A stretch of DNA of 64,000 bases from the NCBI GenBank assembly GCA_001510575.1, contig LNGK01000002.1, forward strand, positions 918,144 through 982,143, read 5' to 3'. How positions within the stretch are numbered: the first letter of the stretch is position 1; each line of letters begins with the position of its first letter. Position numbers and translations under genes: made by a program. The notes beneath the pieces were generated by a model, which was not told the DNA's origin, made no database searches, and was given only the letters and a program-made list of their open reading frames with translations. This document shows positions 36,395 through 47,734 of this stretch, piece by piece. This DNA comes from Knoxdaviesia capensis. Taxonomy: Eukaryota > Ascomycota > Sordariomycetes > Microascales > Gondwanamycetaceae.

Positions 36395-36413
36395 GGGTGG
36401 GTGGGTGCGTGGG
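36395..36413 (+). other. G-quadruplex-type motif
   Basis: Four GGG runs separated by T, T and TGCGT lie on the plus strand after a GT run. Confidence 0.7.
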
Positions 36414-39238
36414 TGTGGATTTGCTGGGCTCGGACCTCGTCTTCAGTCTGTGATATCCCGCGATCCAAGGTCTGTTCGTCTCGCGCGGATGGAAGGCCTC
36501 CCCCGTACGGAGGGTTCGTTGCTTTTGGCGAGCCAGGGGGTGGGTGGGGGACTGGTCGAGTGTATTATCCCCGGGCCCGCGAACAGATGCTACGGTATAG
36601 CGCGGGAAGGCCGCTGTGATATGTTGTGCTGGCGCTGGGTATAATGCCGTTTTATACACACATGTGCTACAGTCTCTGTTTCTTTGCGGCTTCTTTCTGA
36701 GTGGTCATATTCTTTTTTTGGTCTTCTGTCTAGAGCTTCTGGGAGGGGGAGAGGTAATGGCTCGGGACCCTCGTCAGCATTTATCTTGTTTCGTCGATCA
36801 TTTGTGGGCGACCGCTGCAGCCAACAACGCCTGGAGATAGTTTCCGGCGATTGGCTGGTGTATCTTGAGGTCGTTCTCCTGCTTCTTGGTCCCTTCTTCG
36901 TGGTGTGTCTTGGAGAGGGAACGGGGGTGGTGTGTGTAATTTCACTTGGTCTCGATATCTGGAGGTCCTGGACGACAGAAGAGAAGAAAAACTGGGCCGA
37001 GCAATTTCTAGTGAAGCCATCCGGAACAAATGTCCCAGGCAACCGAAAGTACTGGTTTGTGTGATGACCCGAAGATTGGCGCAAGGATTTTCTTGGAAAT
37101 AATGAAATGAAGCTGTGGTGGATTCATGGAGACTGACGGCGGATAGTAACTAAGAGTTGCTGCGAACGGGCTAACGACTGCGACGGTGGGTTTCTTTCTT
37201 TTCTCTCGGCGAGAGCTAGGGGCGCCACTCTATCGAAGCTTCTTCTTTTTTCCTCTTCAATCCTGCCTGCTGGGCTGCTTCGTTTCTCTGGTTTCCGGTT
37301 GCCTTTTCATTACCGAGCCGGGGCGTGGTTCTGTGGTTCGACGTGAAATTGCGGTCCCAGACAACCAAATAAAGGTGAGGGTGAAATTTCGTGCATCTCG
37401 CTTCTGCGAGTCCGACAGAAGTGACGGTTTGCTTTTTGGGTCCAGGGATGCACAGAGACGGGGCCCATCGAACCTGAGAGGACGGTCTGTCTAATTTCGG
37501 GATATCGTGAGATTATGACCATACCAGTAGTTCAGTAGTAGGTATCTTACACACAAAAACCCCCCTGGACATATCCGTGTTCTCCTTTTTTTTCTTCTTT
37601 TTCTTTTTGTGCCTCGTCCATGTTTTCTCGCCTATGTCGGTGTCAAACAAACAGGCCAGGCCTTATAATGCTCCGGCGATATTCGACAGACTGTCTGTGG
37701 GCGGCTGGGGGGCTGCTGTCTGGCTGTCTGCGTTTGACCAGTTTGACGCAGGAGCCAGACTGCGCACCGGCGGGCTTGGAGTGATAGGAGAGGCCAAAAA
37801 AAACCAAAAAAACCTGGATAGGGACCTCCAGACTAGGCGGTTTGCACCTTAGAACCTCTGTTGCTGCATGAGGCTGCTCTGGAATGTGGCTGGCCCTGGG
37901 GGGCGGGTTTTCGAAGCAGCGGGAAGAAGCGAGAGGGGGGGAGGATTCAAAAGCAAACACTTGTCGGGATGACAGGCGGGACGGACAGCGTAGGCGGTCA
38001 CACATCACTCTCATGCATACTGTACTCCAGGAAGAGAGCAGATTGGGCTGTGTCTCTGTTGATATTCGTGGAATCTGCCAGAACTTTCAGTAGTACTGTA
38101 GGTCGAGTGTTTGTCTTCGGCCGCCCGTGCTTCCTTCATTGTACGCACACTTTTTTTCTCAGGACTGATAGCTTGCACGGACTCGCCCACAGACTCGCCC
38201 AAATTTACCGGAGCCGCTCTTCTGGCGGCCAAATCTCGCTGGGCCCCGACGACCGCAGCATATCGTCCGTCCAACCGGTGGCTACCTACGTCCCACACCC
38301 GGCGGTGGCAGACCAGGCAGAACAAGCCATCAATCTCTTGCAGGTCTCTGACTGTGAAGGATTCGGACTCCTGGTGCCTCCAGCAAACACGGGATCCGGT
38401 AAGCAACCCACTCTTTGCAGTCTCTCTCCATATCCGTGCAAGATAAGCGGGCACCATCATCAGCATTGGAATGAGGAGAACGGGGACGAAGCTGTGGGTT
38501 AGAGACACACCCTCCCGGGCACTGGATGGCTTGCTGGAAATTGGGAGAGGGTGCTGCTTTTGCTCGTGAGATTGTGTGGGAGTTGTATCCCGAACCGAGG
38601 ACAGGAAAAAGGAAGCAGATTGGGTCTGGGGAGGGGCGTGTGCGTCTGCTTCTTCTCGCTGGTGGTGATACGACGAACATATAGGCGTGTCTAACTTGCA
38701 CAAGCATATGCATTCTGCTCTGCTAGCTGGTCCCGAAGATCCAGATATGTTTGCTTTTTCCTGCTCCTTTACCGTACTGTAGGTTCTGCTTCGTGGACGC
38801 TGGTTCAATGGATCGCTTGCATATTCTGAGGACCTAGCATCACCAGCCTCGCTTAGGCTTGTTTTTTCTCTCTCTCTCTCTCGCGCTCGCTCGCTTGTGC
38901 TTTCTGTTTTCTGATGCTTCGCTTTTGGTATCATACGGAGCACAATATGGCGTAATGCTCCCACGAACACAAAACATGCTTAGGGCTAGGCTAGACAGAA
39001 TGGGGCCACACCGTCCGAGCACACAAACACAACAGACGTTGGGTGCTTCACCATCTGTGTGGGTGTTCCTTTTTTATGTTGTCTGCTTGCTTTTCGTCAA
39101 CGGATGTCTGTGCATCCCTTCCCACACTGCCGGGTTTTTTATTCTGGATTTTATTCTCCTTTTTTCCCTTCCCCCTTTTTTTGTGAAATGTGAGAGAACA
39201 TTGCACGCATGCACGAACCAGGATGGTGCGAGGCTATA

Positions 39239-39272
39239 TACTGTACAGTACAGTATACAGTACAGTACAGTA
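39239..39272. repeat. TACAG/TACAGTA array
   Basis: One TACTGTA and five overlapping TACAGTA words fill 34 bp, preceded by CTATATA. This is the densest cluster of the dyad family. Confidence 0.9.
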
Positions 39273-40756
39273 TAGAAGAGAGTACCAGAGGAGCAACAGC
39301 GTCGGAATCTTCTTCACTGTTCTCTCGTCCGGCTGCACCATCCGGGAACTCCGGGCAACTTCACACCCACTGGAAAGCAATCACTCTGTGAATTGGGTGT
39401 GGTTTTCTTTCTATTAGCAGAGGGTGGTATTAACTACTTCCCGTGTGAAATAGGGGACCACAGCTGTTTGTTTGGGTGCTGTGCTATCGACTGGGGGGCC
39501 TATATCACTCACGCACGGTGGAAAAACTCTTTGCTGGCGTGTTTTTCTTTTTTGCTTCGTTCTGCACGGGCTTTCGGTGTTCCCAAATTGTTGGTTTTCC
39601 ACTGGGCCAAGATCAGTTGCTATCTTTTCACGGATCCAGCTACTGCATGTGCGAGAAGCAAGCCCAAGAAGCACGATCCAGACCGTGGTCGCCAACACGG
39701 GACAGAGGAGCAGCACCCACCGGCGTATTACGCGTTGCGGAGGATATATCTGAGATGTGCTAATGCGTGGTTTGTTGCGTTGTTGTGTGAAGAGAGAGGG
39801 TGTTTGTGTGTTCATTTTATGATACGTCTGGTCGACTACTGTACTGTCGAGCAGGGTCGCTGGGTGTCTTTTCAGCTTGCTTAAGGTCGTCTTTGACTTC
39901 CGGATTTGTGCGGCTATGATCATGATCGCGTTAGAGAGGGTTGGCTGGCACATAAAACACAGCCGGCACAGTAGGTATAACACGGCGTGTATTACACGGG
40001 GCGGGGGGAGTACACGCAATGGCCGCACGATACATGCAGCGGTGGCGTTCTGGGCGAGGTGGGAATCCGGCTAGCATAGCACCATGGGACGCGAGAATGG
40101 CGGAGGGCTCGTATGGGCACGTATTATTCAGGAGGGGGATCAGCAAAATTGGATGCAGGAGGGTGGCCACTGGCCAGTGTGGGAACATTCACCATTATAC
40201 CGGCAGTCATAAAACCTCAGAGGCCACAGTTGGCCGTGATGCCGTCGGGCCTGGCTGTATTTGGAGTACGTAGAAGACAACGGGGAAAGTTGACACCCCA
40301 GCACCGGTTCTCCAAACGACCTCTTGGAAATTGCAGCCATTCCCTGTCTCTCATTTCTTGGTGCTTATCTTCTCTCGAGTTTCCCCCTCTTTCGTCGTCT
40401 CTCCACCCACGATCTGAGATCTGCAGGAGGAGCAGGAAGAAGAGCAGGAAGAGGAGAACAAAAATAGCATGCTCAGTTCCCGGCCCATTGGCAGTCTAAT
40501 CAGGAACCACAGGAGAGACGGAGATAGAGGATGGATGCGAGACAGGCGAAATGCTGCTGTTCCCCGTTTTCCCAGCGAGGATGTGAATCCTTCAGAAAGG
40601 GAACACGCGCAGTGTGCACAGGGGGGTGTAGCCAATCACACCACCGCCACATTTATCCTGGACAGGCCAACGGAACGACGGGAGCATAATCACAGAGGCA
40701 GAGAATGCTGGGTGGGTTCAGAGAACTCGGCCAGAAGTTCCTGGATTTGCCGGATC

Positions 40757-40768
40757 GGGGGGGGAAGN

Positions 40769-40818
<50 letters not shown>
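40757..40818. repeat. Poly-G run with an ambiguous base
   Basis: Eight G, AAG, an N at 40768, then about 50 G bases. Either a real G-tract of uncertain length or a sequencing/assembly artefact. Confidence 0.85.
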
Positions 40819-40819
<1 letters not shown>

Positions 40820-43800
40820 GAATACGTGAGGAGTGAGGAACTCACCCCGCTGGTGAAGAGAGATTATCGACAAGAGAGAGAGAGAGAGAGATCGACATTG
40901 CTTTCACCGCCCCTGCCTTTGATGCAGAGACCTTAGAGAGAGGTGCCAGGCTGGGCGCGTTGGCGGAGATAGTCCTGTGCGCCCCCTGGACTCTCTCTGT
41001 GTCCCTCTCTACGGACTACGGATCATCTCCTCCTCGATGGCGCGTGGCTGTCGATGACTGCGCTTGGTTCAGCTGGACCTCTTCCGACGTTGCTGGTGTC
41101 TCGGCTCGCCGCAGTGTTCCTCATCCGGCTGCGTGTCCCAATGGACACCTTGCTCACGGCCCCGGAACCACGCAGCCGGGCGGCCGTACTGCGGGTCGCC
41201 TTTTGAAGCAATTGTGTGTGTCTGGGCCGACAGCAAACGGACCATACAGCCCCCTCCCTATACGTGTGATCGGGTGTGAGAAGCGAAAAAAAGGGTTCTT
41301 TCTCTTTCGTCTTGTTTGCATCTCATCAAACAAATCACCCCGGAGATCGGACGTCCAGAACCGTGGATCGGATGGCTTCCGGTGGTTGGGCTCGCCCGGA
41401 GGGGAAGAGGAGATTTCTCAAGTTCCAGCGCCAGAGCGAAGAAGGAGACTCAATTGGAAACGCACGAGACTCTCCTTATTACTGCTCGTTTCTTTTATTT
41501 CCCCTTTTCTCCTTGCCGTGTCTTAAATGACTGCTACTATAGAAAAGAAAAGTGGCCAGCAGCCCGTCCACCCGGCGGTTCTGTGGTCGCGGGTGGACGG
41601 GGAAGACAGAATCTGTGGGCGAGTATCTGAGCGCCAGCAAAATTAAAACCACTATAAACCCCAGACCAACGAGCGCCGTATATTGGGCCGGTGATATTAA
41701 TATCGCCCAGTGGAGGATCGTACCAGAGTCAGACTCCGGGGGAAGAAAATTTGCACGATGGTTCTTTAGGTGTGCTATAGGCCATGGAACACGCTGTATA
41801 GTGCGTTACAGAAGCACAAAGACGGATGGGGAACAAGAATGTGCATCCCGAGGACCGGAGAGTCTGGCTGCTGCATCCCGCAAAATCGTCTGTGAGGGTC
41901 GTCGCGAGACATGTGCGTTTTGCGCGGTGCTGTGTGCCCGGCACGCAGCGACTCTGCAAGACGGCCTGCGAGCGCTCGGACGACGGCGTGTGTGCCGTGG
42001 ACCAATACAGTTCCTCCCTGTGGCTCTGTCGCCCACACGACCGAGAGAGGCAGAGCCGTGGGTTGGGTTCGTGTCGGCGGGCCGTGGTTTTTCTCAAAGT
42101 GCCGCCGAGAGGGCGTTTTGGGGCCGTCACAGGGATTATGCGATCATGTCCGGAAGCGGCCGCCTGCCGCGGACGTGCCGCGGCCCCCGGGGCAAGCTCG
42201 TTGGTTGGCGCTGTTCAGACCGCCGAACCACGCCTGGTGGGAAACTGACGGACCACCACCGGCGGGGGCAAGGATCTGCGGCGGTTGGCTGGGAGAGGAA
42301 AGGGCAAACGAGGCCACGACCGACCTATACTTGGGACTAGATGCCTTTTCCCTTTTCCTTTTCCCTTTTTTTTCTTTTTCTTCTTGTTCTTCTTTTGTGC
42401 GGCGCACGATGTTTTGAAACCTAGACCAACACGCAAACCCGAACCTCGCCGTGAACACGCGACTCGGGCGTATAAGACCAGCGTGATATAGCGATCCCCC
42501 CGCCAGCGCTGGGGGAGATCCGACGACGAGAGCCGGCGCTGCAGCACTGAAGTCCCACCGGTTGGGCGATGCCTCGGAACAATGAGTTCTATGGCCGGTT
42601 AGTATCGTTCGGGCAGAGGCACCGTATATTTGTTTGACACACCTGATATAGCCCTCCGTGAGGTTGCGTGTGTTTTTGTTAAACCGGCGAACAAAAAGGA
42701 AGTCCACGGCCCAGCTGCGCGAAAATTTTCTGCTGCTGGGCCCTGCGGCTCGGTTATGGCTGTGCTCTTGTTCCTGGGGGGTTTTTTGACGGCGCCGTTG
42801 CTACGTCGCGGTGCCTTTCGCTCATGGTGACGCTGGACCAGCGGCACAGCCTGGCGGTCCGTCGGTTGGAGGCACTTTTTTTTTCTTTTTGCCTGAGTCT
42901 GGTCTGATTCTGGAAGCTGGGTGCGTGGTTCCAGCTGACTCTGACAGACATACTCGGGTATATAAGTCTGTGCAGTATATGCATATATCAGCGTGAATAT
43001 CGATAGGTAACCTCTCTTATATCCCGTTCGTGGTCCTGATATGGTTAGCTACACTCGTTTCACCTTGGAAACCAACGACCCGACCTTCCAGAGACGAACA
43101 CCGGGGGAACGCTGCAACATCGCCGATGGAACGCCTCAGGTGTGTGGGTTTTCTTTCTTGCGTGGAGTGGTAGCAGAGGGATGGACACCTCGGGGCGAAC
43201 GCGTCCGGAGGGCCGGGAGACGCGTAAAGCGATGTGCACAGACACTCGCGAGATTTGTCTTTTCTGGCCGTTGCTGATCTGGACTTTCCCCTTCATATTT
43301 TCCACATGTTGGTGGTAGTGTGGTGGTGGCATCGGCTCGAGCCATGGTCGATGTGTGAGAGTGCCGTGGTGATGGGAAAGGCTGAGTCGATCACCGTACG
43401 GCGGGCTGACGAGCGCCGCCCCGTCAAAGTCACCTGGGTGCGGTCTGAGCTTCCCTCGGTGATCACAAGCAAGCCCAGCGAAGGCAGCATTTCAGCAAAA
43501 GAGCGCGGAAATTGGATGCGTATTGGCAGACAACAATGCCGCAAACCGGCGGTATACAGTAGCTTCACACATAGCACACAGCGAAGCAGAAGACACAGAA
43601 GTGTCTGTTCGAGAATAGTTCTGGGACCATGTATATACACAACACGACAAAGTCCGGGTAGCTGGGGATACCATACAGTAGAACGCCGGCGGGAAGAAGA
43701 ACACAAGAAAATCTACATGTAAGGAAAAGTCGATTCCCATCTAGCCCAGAAAACAGCACACAAGAGAAGGGAGAACCTGCTTGAGAATGATGAGATACAC

Positions 43801-44096
43801 GGAACAAAAACATTGAGATTATTGCTGATTATGTACAGTTTGTCCCAGAGGAAAAAAGAAAACACAAAAGACAGCAAAAACAGGAAAAAGGAAGTATATA
43901 TATATAGATGTAACGCCGGGTGGAATGATGGATGGAATGCAAAGAGAACGATAAAAAATGAGAAAGGTCGGGTATGCAAAGCGAAGAGTACGTTCTCAAA
44001 GTACCCTCGAGATGAGAGCAAGATGCGGCTAAAGGCAATGAGCGTAGATGACAATGGAAAATAGGAGAGGGTAGATGCAGTTTGTGTGACGGCCGA
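40819..44096. other. Gene-poor block, part 3
   Basis: About 3.3 kb without a supported gene. It includes a canonical-looking TATATAAG at 42959-42966, a 12-bp palindrome GATATTAATATC at 41693-41704, a poly-T tract near 42365, and the purine-rich (plus-strand) 3' flank of the minus-strand transporter gene after about 43690. Confidence 0.5.
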
Positions 44097-46499
44097 TCAC
44101 GGCTGCGGTGGCACGTTGCCAGAGGTCTCCTCTGGCGCCACCGCCGGGGCCAGCACCGGAGCAGGATCCAGCGCAGGATTGGCCGGCAGCCGCGCGTCAA
44201 ACGACACCGCCGACACAATCTCCGGCCGTTTCTTCCGGCGCACCGTGAAGAAGCTGCCGAGCGTATCGCTGAGGCTGCGCGTGCGCTGGCGGCCGGGCGG
44301 CAGCGCCCCCTTGGGATCTGAAGGGCCGGCGGCCGCCGCAGCCGCACGCTGCGCGGCCGACCGCACGTCGTCGGAGCCGACGGGCGGGTCGAGCAGGTTG
44401 ACCAGCAGGTGGTGGCCGTCGCGGCCGGACACGTCGCCCAGATCCGGCGCGTCGTCGGCCGAGTCGTCGTCATCGTCGGACGAGTCGATGAACAGGCTCG
44501 CGCGAATGCTGGAGCGGATGCGGCGCAGCGACGGGCGCTGGAGCAGCGAGGGGTCGGGCCGGCCGCGCAGCGTGTCGGTCATCACGGCCGATACGGCGGA
44601 TGAGAACGGCGAGGCGGAGATTAGCGGGCTGGGATAGGCGCGGCTGTGCGGACGGCCGGTGTTGGCGGCCGAGGGCCGCGGCGTGGTGGGGTCGGTGAGG
44701 GTGCGGGCGATGTTGGAGGTGGTGGGTGTGAGGGGCTCGTCGTCGACCGAGACTGCGGAGCTGGTGGTTGACACTGCTGCGCCGTCGGCGTTGAAGACCT
44801 TGGTGGTCGGGCCGGCTTCGCTGGCCAGGGCTCCGGGCGATGCCATCAGCACGTTGGGGGTAGATCCGCCGGTCAGGTCGAAGTTGGAGTTGTTCCACGG
44901 GCTAGTGAGAGTGAGCTCCGGGTCGAGCGACGGAGTCGGCTTCGGCGTGGCGTTGGGCGGCAGAGCGCCGAGCGGGGTTCTGGACGTGGGGATGCCGGTG
45001 TCGGCCTGGACCGAGATTCGCTTGTGCGCATGGTCCATATGGCCGGTCTGCGAGTTGCGGGACGACCGAGACGACCGGCGAGACAGAATTGGCGCGGCCG
45101 GCAGCAGGCCCTGCTCGCTGGGAGATGTCAGGCCAACAGACTCCTCAGAGATGACGGCCGACGGCATCTGGAACTCGTACTCCTCCTCGCGGCGCGGCCG
45201 GCCGCTGGTGATCAGGAACACACCGTAAAACGTCAACAGACAACCGCCGACAAACTTGAGAGTGCGGACGAGAGTGGTGCGCTCGAAATCGCGGTACAGC
45301 ACGGCACTGCCGACGATGACGCAGAGCGTGAACATGACGAACTGAATGGGGATGACCTGCGTGGAGTCAAAGCGCTGCAGGGCGCGGTTGAGGTAACGGA
45401 TCTGCATGACGGCGGTGAACAACAGCACGGACAGCAGGAAGTAGGTGAGCGGCGACGTGAAGACGCCGAGCAGGGTCGACGACAGCATCGACGAGATGCC
45501 CTTGGTGGCCAGCGCGGTGTAGCCGCCGAACAGGCCAACCAGGGCCAGATCGATCAGGATGGTGCGCTTGCCGTAGCTGTGGCTGGCCCACATGAGCACG
45601 GCGATGAGGCTGACGGTGATGACGAAGTAGATCTTGAAGCCCAGCGCGGTGATGGCGTCCCAAATGTCGTGCGGCATCAGCTTGGTCTCGTCCTGGCCGG
45701 CACTGAGCACGACGGTGACCACGCCGGCCACGGCGATCACCACGCCCCAGAAATCGCGCGCGCGGAACTTCTCGTGGAACAGGATCGGCGCAATCACGCA
45801 GTTCGACACCAGCGCCACCACGCCCAACGGCGACACCAGCGACGCCGGCGCAAAGCCGTACGCCAGGAAGTTGCCCATCTCGCCCAGCGTGATCAGCACT
45901 TGGCCGAGCCACCAGTACGGCGAGCGAAGGTATGAGGCGCCGGACGCCGGGTCGCTGCCGGCCGGGGCGGTACCGGAGGCCGCTGCGCTAGTGCTGCTGC
46001 CGTTGGTTGATGCTGGTAATAGGGCGTCGGATTCCTCGTCGGGTATGTAGTCGGGCGCGTAGTGGTCGGAGTCGGCCACCGGCTTGCGCGGGGCTGTGGG
46101 GGAGGTAGCGCCGTGGTGTATCGAGCCATAGCCGGCCGAGGTGCCATTCGCCGGGCCGGTCGACGCCGACGAGCCGTTGTGCATGCGGTTGGCAAAGGCG
46201 AGCCGCTCGGCCTCTTTCGCCTGGTGCCTCAACAGGGTGCGGTCGCGGTCTAATCGCAGGTGGGCGTATCGCTGCACGTTCAGCGCCAGCGCGATCAGCA
46301 CGTTGCCGCCGATGGCCGTCGCGATGCCGATGATCGGCGACCAGCCCATCGGCCCGTCATCGTCGTTGTCGGGGGGCGACGGCTCGCCGGGCTCGGTGCC
46401 GGAGCGGCGACGGAGGTCGGTGACGGCGAGGCTGTTGGTCCATTCCAGCGCGGCGGCTGCGAGCGCGGTCGCAACCGGGGCGGGATCTCGGGGAATCAT
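44097..46499 (-). CDS. NIPA-family magnesium transporter
   Basis: Single exon, 800 aa from the ATG at 46499; an in-frame GTG further upstream is not a likely eukaryotic start. The protein belongs to the NIPA (DUF803) Mg2+ transporter family in the drug/metabolite transporter clan. TM1 is at about 52-76 (WSPIIGIATAIGGNVLIALA). A roughly 110-aa Ser/Gly/Ala-rich cytoplasmic insert follows, then a compact block of about eight helices from 188 to 433 with the family segments WWLGQVLITLGEMGNFLAYG, SPLGVVALVSNC and FHEKFRARDFWGVVIAVAG. The C-terminal 360 aa are disordered and Ser/Thr/Pro-rich with a Glu/Asp patch (EEYEFQ) and an Arg/Ser-rich patch, so this is a long-tailed fungal form. In the family it moves Mg2+ across plasma or endosomal membranes; selectivity is inferred from family membership only. 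Confidence 0.88.
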   Translation of the reverse strand: MIPRDPAPVATALAAAALEWTNSLAVTDLRRRSGTEPGEPSPPDNDDDGPMGWSPIIGIATAIGGNVLIALALNVQRYAHLRLDRDRTLLRHQAKEAERLAFANRMHNGSSASTGPANGTSAGYGSIHHGATSPTAPRKPVADSDHYAPDYIPDEESDALLPASTNGSSTSAAASGTAPAGSDPASGASYLRSPYWWLGQVLITLGEMGNFLAYGFAPASLVSPLGVVALVSNCVIAPILFHEKFRARDFWGVVIAVAGVVTVVLSAGQDETKLMPHDIWDAITALGFKIYFVITVSLIAVLMWASHSYGKRTILIDLALVGLFGGYTALATKGISSMLSSTLLGVFTSPLTYFLLSVLLFTAVMQIRYLNRALQRFDSTQVIPIQFVMFTLCVIVGSAVLYRDFERTTLVRTLKFVGGCLLTFYGVFLITSGRPRREEEYEFQMPSAVISEESVGLTSPSEQGLLPAAPILSRRSSRSSRNSQTGHMDHAHKRISVQADTGIPTSRTPLGALPPNATPKPTPSLDPELTLTSPWNNSNFDLTGGSTPNVLMASPGALASEAGPTTKVFNADGAAVSTTSSAVSVDDEPLTPTTSNIARTLTDPTTPRPSAANTGRPHSRAYPSPLISASPFSSAVSAVMTDTLRGRPDPSLLQRPSLRRIRSSIRASLFIDSSDDDDDSADDAPDLGDVSGRDGHHLLVNLLDPPVGSDDVRSAAQRAAAAAAGPSDPKGALPPGRQRTRSLSDTLGSFFTVRRKKRPEIVSAVSFDARLPANPALDPAPVLAPAVAPEETSGNVPPQP

Positions 46500-47734
46500 G
46501 TAGAATGTGGCAGAAGCAAGCGGAAAAAGATACACAGCAAAAAACCAGAGTCAAAAGGGTTGGGACGGGCCGCCCCTAGAGAGAGGGAGGGAGGGACACA
46601 CTGAAAAAAAACAAAAACGGAAAAAAACGAAATGAGTGACGATGCTTATTTATCTCGCTATCAGGGATATTCCCACACCTAAAGGTCTCGGGAAAGAAAT
46701 CACAATCACGCACGTCTCGAACCGAGAGAAACTGCAAAATGGCTCGAGAAGATCATTGAAAATAAGAACAGAGAAGCTGAAGACAGCCACAAAAAAAAGG
46801 AATAAAAAAAAAGCACATGTGCCCACCAAAAAAAAAAAAAAAACAACCGTGAGTTTGAAGATCATGGAAGATTGCGTCTCTTCTTCCTCTCAGAATTTCC
46901 CATTGGGCTGCCAAAACTTGTGACGATTAAACCCGAAGATCCTGGCAGGTTGCGTCACAGGCGATGTGATTGGCCGGGGTAAATATCGGGTAAAATCAGC
47001 AGGTCAGGAGCCAACCCTTAGAGGCTGTCGTCAGGGTTAGGCACCAGCTGTGATGCAGTGTTGCCTGTTTGACTGCGGTGAACTGGATGCAATGGACAGT
47101 ATCGTGATGTTCAAGTGCAGGAGACCCTTTCTAAAGAAAGTCCAGTGTGCTCCTTGCATCCATCCCCTAAGTTGTGTGCCCAACAGGGTCGACTTCTTTG
47201 CTGCCAGGTTGACTGTATCGAGAAGCTCGTTTCGGCACATCTTTCTGCCGACTTACGAGCTACTTTGCCTGCTTTTCTCGGGATGCTCGTATCGGACGGC
47301 CCCAGACGTCGACGGAAATTCACTGCCTTCCAGGACCCAGCGGAATTGAGGTACGGTGAAGCGAAAGGGGAAATGCACCACGAGATGCGATGCGAGCGGA
47401 ACGAGCATCGCGCAAAGTGAATTATATGGGCAAGGCAGACTAGTTCAGCGAAACCATAGGAGATACCGAAAAGAGAAATAACAAGCTTGTTGTATCGATA
47501 GTGCGCGTCTCATCACAACCGCCGAGATCATTCTCTTCAGAAATAAAGTTAAACAAGAGACCTCCCTTGATTGATATCCCGGCTCCAGAAGCCCCCTTTC
47601 CCAACAAGAACAAATCCCCACCCCCAGCCGGTCCCGCATTCAAAAACAGAGTAAACAGACATGAGGCGAAAAGACAACTTGATACAGTAAACAAACAGGT
47701 CCAGAGACATCAAGACCCGAAAAGAGGCGACCGG
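46500..47734. other. Intergenic between NIPA and YCG1
   Basis: The part near 46580-46860 is A-rich with poly-A runs (NIPA promoter/leader on the minus strand). The stretch 46930-47420 is complex, homopolymer-poor sequence without a convincing protein frame and is raised as a possible RNA gene or relic. 47440-47734 is the YCG1 3' flank. Confidence 0.45.

Larger units (their letters stand above)
29547..40767. other. Gene-poor block, part 2
   Basis: 11 kb without a supported gene. It holds further TACTGTA-family dyads, a TTAGGG tract at 34720, a TTAGG-like tract at 30980, and a G-quadruplex-type run at 36395. Two sub-regions (about 32030-32700 and 34700-35220) have few homopolymers and look more like decayed coding or structured-RNA sequence, but no family is recognised. 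Confidence 0.45.

Noticed and set aside
38011..38970. 319-codon minus-strand frame in the gene-poor block
   Set aside because: Ser/Arg-rich with repeat-derived ends; no domain, and the competing plus-strand frame is equally poor.
46500..46535. Upstream extension of the NIPA protein
   Set aside because: The extension depends on a GTG start; the ATG at 46499 is the first usable eukaryotic start.
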